Assembly: GCF_036170895.1 (NCBI RefSeq)
Contig: NZ_CP108036.1
Location: 2,294,001 to 2,358,000 of the forward strand
Length of the DNA: 64,000 bases
Source of the DNA: Streptomyces erythrochromogenes
GTDB taxonomy: Bacteria > Actinomycetota > Actinomycetes > Streptomycetales > Streptomycetaceae
Direction: 5' to 3'
The notes under the pieces are model-generated. The model had not been told where the DNA came from. It was given only the letters and a program-made list of their open reading frames with translations, and searched no databases. Position 1 is the stretch's first letter. Each line of letters begins with the position of its first letter. The position numbers and the translations under genes are program-made. Positions 51,366-60,270 of the stretch are shown here, in pieces.

Positions 51366-53635
51366 CAAGCACAGGCGTGACCCTGCGTCTGCTCGACAAG
51401 GCGGACAAGGAGATCCTGAGGCTGCCGCGTGCGGTCAAGGGCGCGATCTACGACTTCCAGCACAAGTTCAAGGAGAATCCGTACCTCCGGGGCTTGCGGC
51501 TGAAGCAGCTGGAAGGACACGACCGGCTCTGGTCGGCGCGTATCAACGACGAGTACAGGGTCCTTCTGCTGCGCCTGGCGGAAACGGACTGGCTCATCGT
51601 CTCTGTCAAGCACCGCAAGGAGGCGTACGAGAAGCTCGATCGGCTCTCGTACGGCATCAACCGGATCACCGGTGGCATCGAGTACGTCGACCTCGAGATC
51701 ATCGAGGAGAGCGTCCTTCGCCGCGCGGCGACCGCCGGGCGTGTCGGCACCGGCCCGGCCAGGCCTGCCCCGGTTGCTGCACCCACACCCGAGGCGACAC
51801 CCGTCCCGCTGTTTGCCGCGTTCTCCGACGAGCAGCTCACGGACCTCGGCGTCGCAGGGCCGCTCGTCCCGGTCGTCCGAACCCTGACCACCGAGGATCA
51901 GCTCCTCGGCCTGGCCGAATACGCCCCCCAGCTCACCTCCGAGGTGCTTCTCGCGCTCCACGACGGAGCGTCGTACGAAGCGGTGCTGGAGCAGATCACC
52001 CACCCCGTCTCCGCCCCGGACGCCGTTGACACCGATGACTTCAGGGCTGCTGCCGAGCGGCCTGCCACCATGGTCACGACGACGGACGAGGCCCTGCGCG
52101 AGGCGCTCGAAGGCGGTGACTTCGGCCGCTGGAAGGTCTTCCTCCACCCCACCCAGTCCCGGCTCGTCGAACGCGAGTACTCGGGCCCCGCCCGTGTCGG
52201 GGGCGGGCCCGGCACGGGTAAGACCATCGTGGCCCTGCACCGGGTCAAGCACCTCGTGGACCGGCTGCCGCCCGGCCGCAACAAGCCCGTCCTCCTCACC
52301 ACGTACAACAAGAACCTGGCCGCCGACCTCAAGTCCCGGCTGCTTCAGCTGGGCGGCGAGGATCTTTTGGCGCGCGTGGAGATCAGTCACGTCGACCAGC
52401 TCGCGCTGCGGGTCGTACGCGAGGCCGAACCCGGAAGCGTCAAGCAGACCCTTGATGAGAGCCAGGCCCTGCGCGAGTGGCGGGCCATGCTTGACGAGCT
52501 CGGCGAAACCGACTGGGACGCCCAGTTCCTGCACGACGAGTGGACCCAGGTCATCCTCGGCCAGGCCGTCGTCTCCCGGACCGAGTACTTCCGCGCACGC
52601 CGCGCAGGCCGGGGCAAGAACATCGCGAGGGCCGAGCGGGCCGAGATCTGGCAGCTCGCGGAGCGGTTCACCCAGCGACTCGACCGCCTAGGACGACAAA
52701 CCTGGGAGCAGGTCGCCGAGCGCGCGGCCCGGCTGGAGATGGACCGCGAGCGTCGGATCCAGAACATCGAGCGTCAGCGCGAGGAGGCGGGCGGGCTGGA
52801 CAACATCCACCTCCAGGCCGGCTCCGCGGGCTGGCTGCGCCACCGCTTCCAGCACATCGTCGTCGACGAGGCGCAGGACCTGCGGGCCGCGCACTGGAAG
52901 CTTCTCCGAGCCATGACGCCGCGTACCGCCAACGACATCTTTCTCGTAGGCGACACGCACCAGCGCATCTACGGCAATCAGGTCACGCTCGGGAGCCTCG
53001 GGATTCACATCCGCGGCCGCTCGGCCAAGCTGACCTTGAGCTACCGAACGACCCGGCAGATCCTCGGGTCCGCACTCGGTGTGCTCAGCGGCGAGAGCTT
53101 CGACGACCTGGACGGCAGCACCGAGGACCTGGCCGGATACAGGTCTGTGCTGACGGGAAGCCTTCCGCAGCTGCACGGTTGCGATGACTGGGAGTCCGAG
53201 CAGGAGTCGATCGCAGCTCTCCTCGCCGAGTGGATCTCCCTGCCGACACCCCCCGCGCAGATCGCCATCTGTGTTCCGACCAACGACATGGCGAGCGAGC
53301 TGGCTTACGCCCTCGCCCATAAGGGGATCAAAGCAGTCGAGATCGGCCCTGAGGGCCCCCGCGGAGACGAGGGCGTCCACATCGGCACGATGTTCCGCTT
53401 CAAGGGCCTCGAGTACCAGCGGATGGTCATCGCGGGGGTCCGGGACGGGCTCGTACCCCGGGAGGCGGTCAGCCGACTGCGCACCTCGGACGCGGTCCGC
53501 TACCGGCGCGAGCTTCAGCGGGCTCGATCTCTCCTCTTCGTCGCAGCCACTCGGTCCCGTGACAGTCTCGCCATCTTCTGGCACGGCCGCCCGAGCCCGT
53601 TTCTCGCACCGCTCATGCGGCTGCCTGCCGGATGA
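51362..53635 (+). CDS. RelE/ParE-like domain fused to UvrD helicase
   Basis: A 757-residue protein, translationally coupled (ATGA) to the DUF1998 gene. Residues 8-85 look like a RelE/ParE-type fold: LRLPRAVKGAIYDFQHKFKE, LRLKQLEGHDRLWSARINDE, YRVLLLRLAETDWLIVSVKHR. After a linker of about 180 residues the UvrD core follows: GGGPGTGKTIV at about 280-290, VVDEAQDLRA at about 500, GDTHQRIYGN, LSYRTTRQIL, FRFKGLEYQRMVI and LFVAATRSRDSLAIFW. The toxin-like part is more likely a binding module than an active toxin, since the helicase would make an odd carrier. No antitoxin gene is adjacent. It closes the rightward operon of the island. Confidence 0.85.
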   Translation: MTSTGVTLRLLDKADKEILRLPRAVKGAIYDFQHKFKENPYLRGLRLKQLEGHDRLWSARINDEYRVLLLRLAETDWLIVSVKHRKEAYEKLDRLSYGINRITGGIEYVDLEIIEESVLRRAATAGRVGTGPARPAPVAAPTPEATPVPLFAAFSDEQLTDLGVAGPLVPVVRTLTTEDQLLGLAEYAPQLTSEVLLALHDGASYEAVLEQITHPVSAPDAVDTDDFRAAAERPATMVTTTDEALREALEGGDFGRWKVFLHPTQSRLVEREYSGPARVGGGPGTGKTIVALHRVKHLVDRLPPGRNKPVLLTTYNKNLAADLKSRLLQLGGEDLLARVEISHVDQLALRVVREAEPGSVKQTLDESQALREWRAMLDELGETDWDAQFLHDEWTQVILGQAVVSRTEYFRARRAGRGKNIARAERAEIWQLAERFTQRLDRLGRQTWEQVAERAARLEMDRERRIQNIERQREEAGGLDNIHLQAGSAGWLRHRFQHIVVDEAQDLRAAHWKLLRAMTPRTANDIFLVGDTHQRIYGNQVTLGSLGIHIRGRSAKLTLSYRTTRQILGSALGVLSGESFDDLDGSTEDLAGYRSVLTGSLPQLHGCDDWESEQESIAALLAEWISLPTPPAQIAICVPTNDMASELAYALAHKGIKAVEIGPEGPRGDEGVHIGTMFRFKGLEYQRMVIAGVRDGLVPREAVSRLRTSDAVRYRRELQRARSLLFVAATRSRDSLAIFWHGRPSPFLAPLMRLPAG

Positions 53636-53924
53636 GCACGGTGGCCGGGTCGATAGGGATTGTTTGTCCCACACGCGTGCTTCCTCGCCCATACACGAGC
53701 CGCGGCGGCCGAGGACCTTGTGATGCGAAGCGCCCACGAGCACCGCGCTGTACAGCCCTCCCGCCTCCGGGTGGCCACCGGACCGATCAGCCCCACTCCA
53801 CGGCTGCCCAGCCTGGCCGGGGTGGCGGGGCCTTCAGGGCGAACGTCATGTGAGCGTCAAAACCGTGAAGGCCGCACGGAGGGCTGTCAGCCAAGGCTGC
53901 ATCATTCCCTCCTGAATCCGCAGG

Positions 53925-55256
53925 TCAGGCGGCCTTCGCGATCGGTTCCAGGATCGCCACGCACTCCACGTGGTGGGTCATCGGGAAGAGGTCGAAGACG
54001 CGGAGGGTGCGGGGCTTGTAGCCGGCCTCCGCGAAGTAGGCCAGGTCGCGGGCCAAGGCCGCCGGGTCGCACGCCACGTAGGCGATGCGGCGGGCCGAGA
54101 GGCCGGCCACGTGGCGGACCGTCTGCTTGCCGGCGCCCGCGCGCGGGGGGTCCAGGACGACCAGGTCGCACTCCGTGATGCCGGTCTTCGGGAGGACCGT
54201 CTCGACCTTGCCCTGTTCGATGCGGACCCGGGGGAAGTCCGCCAGGTTGTGCCGGGCGTCCTCCACCGCGCGCTTCGTCGACTCGATGCCGAGGACGGCG
54301 CCGGTCTCGCCCAGGCGCTCTGCCAGGGCTCCCGCGAAGATGCCGACGCCGCAGTACAGGTCGAGGGCCATCTCGCCCTTGCGCGGCATCAGGCCCTGCA
54401 TGACGGCCTTGATCAGGGTGTCCGCGGCCTGCGGGTGGACCTGCCAGAAGCCGCCCATGCCCACGCGGTACGTACGGCCGTCCGCGCGCTCCCGGACGAA
54501 GGGGCGGCCGTGGACGCGGTGGACACCGCCGTCCTTCTCCTCCACCCGCAGGACGGAGACCGGCTTGTCGAGCTCGACGAGCGGGAGGCGGCCGCCGGGG
54601 CGGGGGGTGAGGACGACCTGGCGGTCCTGGGAGCCGGAGGCCGCGATCGCCTCCACCGTGGCCATCTGGGGCCAGTCCTGCTTCTCGATGCCGAGCTCGC
54701 TGACGCCCGGCGCCGCGATCATGCAGTGGTCGATCGGCTCGATCTCGTGCGAGCGGTGCTTGCGCAGGCCGACGGTGCCGTCCTCGTCGACCGCGTACTG
54801 CACGCGCGTGCGCCACTGCGGCACCTGTCCGGCCGGCAGCTTGTCGCCCTCGGCCGGCATCACGGTGCCGTCCCAGCCGGCCTCCTCCGCGGTGAGCCCG
54901 GCGAGCCGCTTCAGCTGCTCGGCGACGACCTCGCCCTTGAGCCGGCGCTGCGCGCCCGGCTTGGCGTGCTGCCAGTCGCAGCCGCCGCACTTGCCGGGGC
55001 CGGCGTACGGGCAGGGGGCCTCGACGCGGTCCTTGGAGGCGTCGAGCACGGTGATCGCGTCGGCGCGCAGGAAGCGGGAGTCGGCGTCGCCCTCGGTGAC
55101 CTTCGCGACGACCTTCTCGCCGGGCAGGGTGTGGCGGACGAACAGGACGCGGCCCTCGGCGGTCCGGGCGATGCAGTGACCGCCGTGCGCGACGGGACCG
55201 ACCTCGACCTCGTACTCCTCCCCGACCAGTGACTGCTTCTCGTTCTGCTCCGTCAT
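53925..55256 (-). CDS. TrmA-family 5-methyluridine RNA methyltransferase
   Basis: A 443-residue enzyme. The N-terminal TRAM domain (VGPVAHGGHCIARTAEGRVL) is followed by the iron-sulphur cysteines Cys82, Cys90 and Cys93 (PCPYAGPGKCGGC) with a fourth later, the SAM motif DLYCGVGIFAGAL, VVLDPPRAGAG, and the catalytic YVACDPAAL. It transfers a methyl group to C5 of a uridine in tRNA or rRNA; RlmD/RumA-like or TrmA-like specificity cannot be separated by sight. It lies on the conserved right flank and follows kimA on the same strand, but a rho-independent-type hairpin separates the two. Confidence 0.9.
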   Translation of the reverse strand: MTEQNEKQSLVGEEYEVEVGPVAHGGHCIARTAEGRVLFVRHTLPGEKVVAKVTEGDADSRFLRADAITVLDASKDRVEAPCPYAGPGKCGGCDWQHAKPGAQRRLKGEVVAEQLKRLAGLTAEEAGWDGTVMPAEGDKLPAGQVPQWRTRVQYAVDEDGTVGLRKHRSHEIEPIDHCMIAAPGVSELGIEKQDWPQMATVEAIAASGSQDRQVVLTPRPGGRLPLVELDKPVSVLRVEEKDGGVHRVHGRPFVRERADGRTYRVGMGGFWQVHPQAADTLIKAVMQGLMPRKGEMALDLYCGVGIFAGALAERLGETGAVLGIESTKRAVEDARHNLADFPRVRIEQGKVETVLPKTGITECDLVVLDPPRAGAGKQTVRHVAGLSARRIAYVACDPAALARDLAYFAEAGYKPRTLRVFDLFPMTHHVECVAILEPIAKAA

Positions 55257-55286
55257 GGCGGGGAGGCTCCAAGGCTAAGAAAGACC

Positions 55287-55348
55287 AAAAAAGTGAACGG
55301 CCGGACGACCGACCCACCAGTTTACGTGGATCTCGTCCGGCCGTTCAC
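55287..55348 (-). terminator. Hairpin plus U-tract downstream of the KimA-like gene
   Basis: The arms at 55293-55308 and 55333-55348 (GTGAACGGCCGGACGA and its complement) are 16-bp perfect, with a 24-base loop. On the minus strand six T residues follow (AAAAAA at 55287-55292 on the plus strand). The methyltransferase gene starts at 55256, just beyond, so the two genes are separate units. This is the most canonical terminator in the window. Confidence 0.85.
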
Positions 55349-55356
55349 CAACCTGT

Positions 55357-57411
55357 TCAGCCCTTGCCGGTCGGCGCCTTCGGCGGCCGCGGCGTGTCCA
55401 CCGGACCGCGGCGGACCGAGCCCGGGGCGTTCCAGTCCTGGCGCTTCTTCGCCCGCCGCTTGGCAAGCTCCGAGGATTCGAGCTGGTAGGGCACCGAGGT
55501 GACCATCACACCGGGGGTGAAGAGCAGCCGGCCCTTGAGGCGCAGCGCGCTCTGGTTGTGCAGCAGGTGCTCCCACCAGCGGCCGACGACGTACTCGGGG
55601 ATGTACACGCTGACCGCGTCGCGCGGGTTCTCGCTGCGCAGGCCCTTGACGTACTCGACCACCGGGCGGGTGATCTCGCGGTAGGGCGAGTCGAGGATCT
55701 TGAGCGGGACGTTGATCCCGCGCCGGTCCCACTCCTCGCGCAGGGCCTTGGTCTCGGCCGGGTCGACGCTGATGCTGACCGCTTCCAGGGTGTCGGAACG
55801 GGTGAGCTTGGCGAAGGCCAGGGCGCGCAGCGTGGGCTTGTGCACCTTGGAGACCAGGACGATCGAGTGGACGCGGGAGGGGCGCACGCTGTCGTCGCTG
55901 GGGCCCTCGGCGGCGGCGATCTCGGCGGAGACCCGGTCGTAGTGCTTCCGGATCGCGGTCATCGTGCCGTAGAAGATCACCATGCCGAGCAGGGCGACCC
56001 AGGCGCCGTGGGTGAACTTGGTGGCCAGGACGATGACCAGGACCATGCCGGTGAAGAAGGCGCCGAAGGTGTTGATCGCCCGGGAGCGGTGCATGCGCCG
56101 GCGGGCGGCGGTGTCGCGCTCGGTCTTCAGGTGCCGGTTCCAGTGCCGGACCATGCCGATCTGGCTCAGCGTGAAGGACACGAAGACGCCGACGATGTAG
56201 AGCTGGATCAGCTTCGTCGAGTCCGCGTCGTAGATCCAGACGAGCAGTATGGCGGCGCCGGCGAGGAGCACGATGCCGTTGGAGAAGGCGAGCCGGTCGC
56301 CGCGCGTGTGCAGCTGGCGCGGCAGGTAGCGGTCCTGCGCGAGGATCGAGCCGAGCAGCGGGAAGCCGTTGTACGCGGTGTTCGCGGCCAGGAACAGCAC
56401 CAGCGCGGTGGCGGTCGCCAGCAGGAGGAAGAGGATGCTGCCGCCGCCGAAGACGGCTTCGCCGACCTGGGAGATCACCGGGTCCTGGACGTACTCGGGG
56501 CCGACCGGGACACCGTTGTGCAGCAGGTCCTCGGCGGGGTTCTCGGCCATCCGCACGTCGGTGGCCATGGCCAGGCCGATGATGCCGCAGAACATGGTGA
56601 CCGCCAGGCCGCCCATGAGGGCGAGGGTGCTCGCGGCGTTCTTGCTCTTGGGCTTGCGGAAGGCGGGGACGCCGTTGCTGATGGCCTCGACGCCGGTCAG
56701 TGCGGCACAGCCCGAGGAGAAGGCGCGCAGCAGCAGGAAGACCATGGCGAAGCCGGCCAGGCCCTTCTGCTCGGGTTCGATCTCGTAGTCGGCCGTCGGT
56801 GCCGACATGGTCTCGCCGAGGACGATGCCCTTCCAGGCGCCCCAGCCGATCATGACGAAGACCGCGGCGACGAAGACATAGGTCGGGATCGCGAAGAGCT
56901 TGCCGGACTCCTTCACGCCGCGCAGATTCATCAGCGTGAGCAGAAGGATCATGACGATCGCCGAGAGCACCTTGTGCTCGATGACGAAATGCACGGCGGA
57001 GCCGAGATTCTCCACTCCGGAGGAAATCGACACGGCGACGGTAAGGACGTAGTCGACGAGCAGAGCGCTCGCCACGGTCAGGCCGGCCCGGGGTCCGAGG
57101 TTGGTGTTGGCCACCTCGTAGTCGCCGCCGCCGCTGGGGTAGGCGTGGACGTTCTGCCGGTAGGAGGCGACCACCGTGAACATCAGCACCACGACCGCGA
57201 GGGCGATCCAGGGGCTGTACTGGTACGCGGAGACGCCCGCGATCGACAGGACCAGCAGGACCTCGCCCGGGGCGTAGGCCACGGACGAGAGAGGGTCGGA
57301 CGCGAAGACAGGAAGGGCGATCCGCTTGGGAAGGAGGGTTTCCCCGAGGCGGTCGCTGCGTAGCGCCCGGCCGATCAGGATCCGTTTGGGCACGTCGGTC
57401 AGTTTGGACAC
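55357..57411 (-). CDS. APC-superfamily potassium permease, KimA-like
   Basis: A 684-residue membrane protein with about 12 hydrophobic helices. LPVFASDPLSSVAYAPGEVL near the N-terminus, YRQNVHAYPSGGGDYEVANT, AFSSGCAALTGVEAISNGVP and LFLAANTAYNGFPLLGSILA are hallmarks of the KimA/YdaO branch of APC transporters. The soluble C-terminal 200 residues (VHSIVLVSKVHKPTLRALAF) resemble a regulatory, UspA-like domain. KimA imports potassium and in Firmicutes is controlled by c-di-AMP. Two trkA genes divergent from it (after 271 bp) and kdpDE nearby support a role in potassium uptake. Confidence 0.9.
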   Translation of the reverse strand: MSKLTDVPKRILIGRALRSDRLGETLLPKRIALPVFASDPLSSVAYAPGEVLLVLSIAGVSAYQYSPWIALAVVVLMFTVVASYRQNVHAYPSGGGDYEVANTNLGPRAGLTVASALLVDYVLTVAVSISSGVENLGSAVHFVIEHKVLSAIVMILLLTLMNLRGVKESGKLFAIPTYVFVAAVFVMIGWGAWKGIVLGETMSAPTADYEIEPEQKGLAGFAMVFLLLRAFSSGCAALTGVEAISNGVPAFRKPKSKNAASTLALMGGLAVTMFCGIIGLAMATDVRMAENPAEDLLHNGVPVGPEYVQDPVISQVGEAVFGGGSILFLLLATATALVLFLAANTAYNGFPLLGSILAQDRYLPRQLHTRGDRLAFSNGIVLLAGAAILLVWIYDADSTKLIQLYIVGVFVSFTLSQIGMVRHWNRHLKTERDTAARRRMHRSRAINTFGAFFTGMVLVIVLATKFTHGAWVALLGMVIFYGTMTAIRKHYDRVSAEIAAAEGPSDDSVRPSRVHSIVLVSKVHKPTLRALAFAKLTRSDTLEAVSISVDPAETKALREEWDRRGINVPLKILDSPYREITRPVVEYVKGLRSENPRDAVSVYIPEYVVGRWWEHLLHNQSALRLKGRLLFTPGVMVTSVPYQLESSELAKRRAKKRQDWNAPGSVRRGPVDTPRPPKAPTGKG

Positions 57412-57682
57412 GCAGAGGATCGTAAGCGTTCGAAATCAGACTGACGAACCCCCCACCCCCTCATACCGCAATCCCGTTGCATTTCCTCCCCGACCGCACC
57501 ACGACCACACCACGAGTGCGCCCCGGATGCGCCCTGATGCGCCGGGGGCGTCCCGAGAAGCCCCAAGAGGCCACACCCGTGACCACCCGTGTGTAGCTTG
57601 GGCCATGGTCTGAGACCCTGTTAAACCAGAGCATGCAATGAGGCTGGGAACCAGCGAGTCGCTGACAGCCGGAAGGACGGCC

Positions 57683-58351
57683 GTGCACATCGTCATCATG
57701 GGTTGCGGAAGAGTGGGCTCCGCGCTTGCGCAAACCCTGGAACAGCAGGGTCATACGGTCGCAGTCGTCGACCAGGACCCCACCGCATTCCGCCGGCTCG
57801 GCGCCGGTTTCGGCGGCCGCCGCGTCACCGGGGTCGGCTTCGACCAGGACACCCTGCGGGAGGCGGGAATCGAGGACGCGGGCGCGTTCGCGGCCGTCAG
57901 CAGTGGTGACAATTCCAACATCATCGCCGCCCGGGTGGCCCGCGAGATGTTCGGCGTCGAGAACGTCGCCGCGCGCATCTACGACCCCAAGCGCGCCGAG
58001 GTCTACCAGCGCCTGGGCATCCCCACCGTCGCCACCGTACGGTGGACCGCCGACCAGATGCTGCGCCGGCTGCTGCCGTCGGGCGCCGAGCCGCTGTGGC
58101 GGGACCCGAGCGGCGGCGTGCAGCTCGCCGAGGTGCACACCTCCTCCTCCTGGATCGGCCACAAGGTCAGCAAGATCCAGGACGAGACCGGCGTCCGTGT
58201 CGCGTTCCTCACCCGGCTGGGCGAGGCCATGCTGCCCACGTCGCAGACGGTGCTGCAGGAGGGCGACCTCGTCCACGTGATGATGCGCACGGACGAGATC
58301 GACAAGGTCGAGGCGGCTTTCGCCGAGGGGCCTGAGGAGGCACACGCATGA
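57683..58351 (+). CDS. trkA: TrkA/RCK potassium regulatory protein (first copy)
   Basis: A 222-residue soluble protein with a GTG start after GGAAGGA. The Rossmann motif GCGRVGSALAQTL at the N-terminus, FAAVSSGDNSNIIAARVARE and the C-terminal RCK_C part (ISSW-type IGHKVSKIQDETGVRVAFLT, LQEGDLVHVMM) are all present. Such proteins bind NAD(H) or nucleotides and gate Trk/Ktr channels or related permeases. It overlaps the second trkA by ATGA and is divergent from the KimA-like gene, which it may control directly, as no Trk channel subunit is present in the window. The 271-bp gap before it contains no obvious riboswitch. Confidence 0.92.
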   Translation: MHIVIMGCGRVGSALAQTLEQQGHTVAVVDQDPTAFRRLGAGFGGRRVTGVGFDQDTLREAGIEDAGAFAAVSSGDNSNIIAARVAREMFGVENVAARIYDPKRAEVYQRLGIPTVATVRWTADQMLRRLLPSGAEPLWRDPSGGVQLAEVHTSSSWIGHKVSKIQDETGVRVAFLTRLGEAMLPTSQTVLQEGDLVHVMMRTDEIDKVEAAFAEGPEEAHA

Positions 58352-59010
58352 GGGTCGCTATCGCCGGGGCAGGCGCGGTGGGCCGCTCCATCGCGGGCGA
58401 ACTGCTGGAGAACGGCCACGAGGTGCTCCTGGTCGACAAGGCGCCGACCGCCATCTCCGTGGAGCGGGTGCCGCAGGCCGAGTGGCTGCTGGCGGACGCC
58501 TGCGAGATCACCTCGCTGGACGAGGCGGCGCTGCAGCGCTGCAACGTGGTCATCGCGGCGACCGGCGACGACAAGGTCAACCTCGTCGTCTCGCTGCTCG
58601 CGAAGACCGAATACGGGGTGCCGCGCGTGGTGGCCCGCGTCAACAACCCGAAGAACGAGTGGCTCTTCAACGAGTCCTGGGGCGTGGACGTCGCGGTCTC
58701 CACGCCGCGCCTGATGTCGGCCCTGGTCGAGGAGGCCGTGAGCGTCGGCGACCTGGTACGGCTGCTGCGCTTCAGCCACGGCGACGCCAACCTGGTCGAG
58801 CTGACCCTGCCGGCCGACTCCTCGGTCGCGGGTACGCAGATCAGCGAGATCAGCTGGCCGGAGGACACTTCGCTCGTCACGATCATCCGGGGCAACCGGG
58901 TGCTGACGCCGCACGGCGAGGAGACCCTGGAGCCGGGCGACGAACTGCTCTTCGTGGCCGCCCAGGCCCGCGAGGAGCAGCTGGAGGACCTGCTCCAGGC
59001 CCGCCGCTAG
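58348..59010 (+). CDS. trkA: TrkA/RCK potassium regulatory protein (second copy)
   Basis: A 220-residue paralogue of the preceding gene, from which it is moderately diverged: GAGAVGRSIAGELLENGHEV, then VIAATGDDKVNLVVSLLAKT and the RCK_C ending LVTIIRGNRVLTPHGEE with LEPGDELLFVAA. Two coupled TrkA proteins suggest a hetero-oligomeric gating ring. A strong perfect palindrome terminates the pair 32 bp after the stop. Confidence 0.92.
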   Translation: MRVAIAGAGAVGRSIAGELLENGHEVLLVDKAPTAISVERVPQAEWLLADACEITSLDEAALQRCNVVIAATGDDKVNLVVSLLAKTEYGVPRVVARVNNPKNEWLFNESWGVDVAVSTPRLMSALVEEAVSVGDLVRLLRFSHGDANLVELTLPADSSVAGTQISEISWPEDTSLVTIIRGNRVLTPHGEETLEPGDELLFVAAQAREEQLEDLLQARR

Positions 59011-59041
59011 CGCGTCGGCCCTTGCGGGCACGCTCGACGGA

Positions 59042-59077
59042 CGAAGGGGGCGCACCCGGCCGGGTGCGCCCCCTTCG
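59042..59077. terminator. Perfect 36-bp palindrome after the trkA pair
   Basis: Arms of 18 bp around the centre ACCCGGCCGGGT, starting CGAAGGGGGCGCACCCGG. It lies 32 bp after the second trkA stop. No loop and no U-tract are needed for Streptomyces hairpin terminators. Confidence 0.7.
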
Positions 59078-59463
59078 CGCTTCCCCGCCCGGGCGGCGGA
59101 GTTCCCCGCGGAGCCGGGGCCCGGGCTCGGGCTCGGGGGCCGTGGTGTGCGATGGGGGCGGCCCCGGGCGGGAGCTCGGGGCCGTGGTGTGCGGTGGGGC
59201 GGCGCCCCGGGGGAGCGTCTCCTCGGCTCGCGCCTGCGGGCACCGCTTCGTCTGCGGGGCGGTGGTTGCGCGCTCGCCCTGCGGGGACACTCCCCCGTGT
59301 CCCCGCCCCGGCGGTGGCCCGCAGGCGCCGAGCCGGGGCACCGGGACACGCCCCGAACTGCCGGAGGGGACGGGCACGGGCCCCTGGGCCGCTTCGGACG
59401 CCGCCCCGCCGCCCCGGCCGGGCCCGCACCGCGGCGGGCGGGGCAACGCGTGCCGGCAGCGGG
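59078..59463. repeat. GC-rich spacer with a 25-bp direct repeat
   Basis: About 390 bp without a gene between two hairpins. A segment GCTCGGGGGCCGTGGTGTGC (59131-59150) recurs with a one-G difference at 59174-59193 and the similarity extends to about 59199 (CGATGGGGG versus CGGTGGGG). Short GC runs dominate elsewhere. No function is apparent; the ORFs through it are Pro/Arg/Gly-rich shadows. Confidence 0.4.
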
Positions 59464-59514
59464 ACGACGCAGGGGCGGGACCGGCCTTGATGGCCGGTCC
59501 CGCCCCTGCGTCGT
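59464..59514. terminator. 23-bp stem-loop after the DUF3159 operon
   Basis: ACGACGCAGGGGCGGGACC... at 59464-59486 pairs perfectly with 59492-59514 over a five-base loop (TTGAT). It is 18 bp beyond the DUF3159 stop on the minus strand and faces the trkA hairpin from the other side, so the convergent units are each insulated. Confidence 0.8.
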
Positions 59515-59532
59515 TCGTCGTGTGCCGGCCGG

Positions 59533-60264
59533 TCAGGCCTTCCGGTGGGACGTCGCCTTGCGGGCCTCCTCGGCGGCCTCCTTGGCCTCCCACTCCGCGA
59601 TCACGTCGATCGGCGGCGGCGCCTTCGCCAGGAAGACCCAGGTGAAGTACACCGCGAGCACCATCGGCGGGAGCTTCAGCGCGATCAGCACCCAGCCCAG
59701 CTGCGTCGCGTCGCCCCACCAGTACAGCGGGAAGAGGATCGCGTACTTGGCGAGGAAGATCAGCCCCCAGGCCAGGCTGGCCTTCGTGTACGCCTTCTTG
59801 CGCCCCGGGTTGCGCGTGCGCCAGGACAGGTTCTCCTTGAACACCGGGCCGAGGATCACGCCCAGCAGCGGGAAGCCCACCAGAGCCGAGACCGTGAAGG
59901 CCACGCCCAGGCCGACGCCGTAGATCATGCCCGGCAGGTAGAACCCCTTCGCGCTGCCCGTGAAGAGGGCGAAGGCCACGCCCACGCCCACGCCGAAGAC
60001 CCCGCTGAAGGCGTGCTTGACCGTGTCCTTGCGCAGCAGCCGCACGATCACCAGCACCACGGCGACCGCGCCCGCCGCGATGGCGGACATCTTCACGTCC
60101 TTGTTGATCGTGTAGATCATCACGAAGAGCAGCCCGGGGAGCATCGTCTCGATGGTGCCCCGGACACCTCCGAACGCGTCGAACAGCGCCGCCTGCGTCA
60201 CGGCCTTCTGGTCCTCGGACGGCTCGGCGCCGGGCTCCGGGTTGGTCGGTTTGTCGAGTGACAT
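59533..60264 (-). CDS. DUF3159 membrane protein
   Basis: A 243-residue integral membrane protein with six or so helices (TMLPGLLFVMIYTINKDV, AIAAGAVAVVLVIVRLL, AFSGVFGVGVGVAFALFTG, LGVAFTVSALVGFPLLGVIL, LAWGLIFLAKYAILFPLYW, WVLIALKLPPMVLAVYFTW) between charged ends. The pattern AALFDAFGGVRG.IETMLPGL is typical of actinobacterial DUF3159. Function unknown. It lies six bases downstream of the OB-fold gene, in the probable kdpDE-OB-DUF3159 operon. Confidence 0.88.
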   Translation of the reverse strand: MSLDKPTNPEPGAEPSEDQKAVTQAALFDAFGGVRGTIETMLPGLLFVMIYTINKDVKMSAIAAGAVAVVLVIVRLLRKDTVKHAFSGVFGVGVGVAFALFTGSAKGFYLPGMIYGVGLGVAFTVSALVGFPLLGVILGPVFKENLSWRTRNPGRKKAYTKASLAWGLIFLAKYAILFPLYWWGDATQLGWVLIALKLPPMVLAVYFTWVFLAKAPPPIDVIAEWEAKEAAEEARKATSHRKA

Positions 60265-60270
60265 CGCCGG

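Noticed and set aside
57412..57682. A c-di-AMP (ydaO) riboswitch before the KimA-like gene
   Set aside because: No conserved ydaO elements or convincing fold were seen by eye; a covariance-model search (RF00379) would decide.
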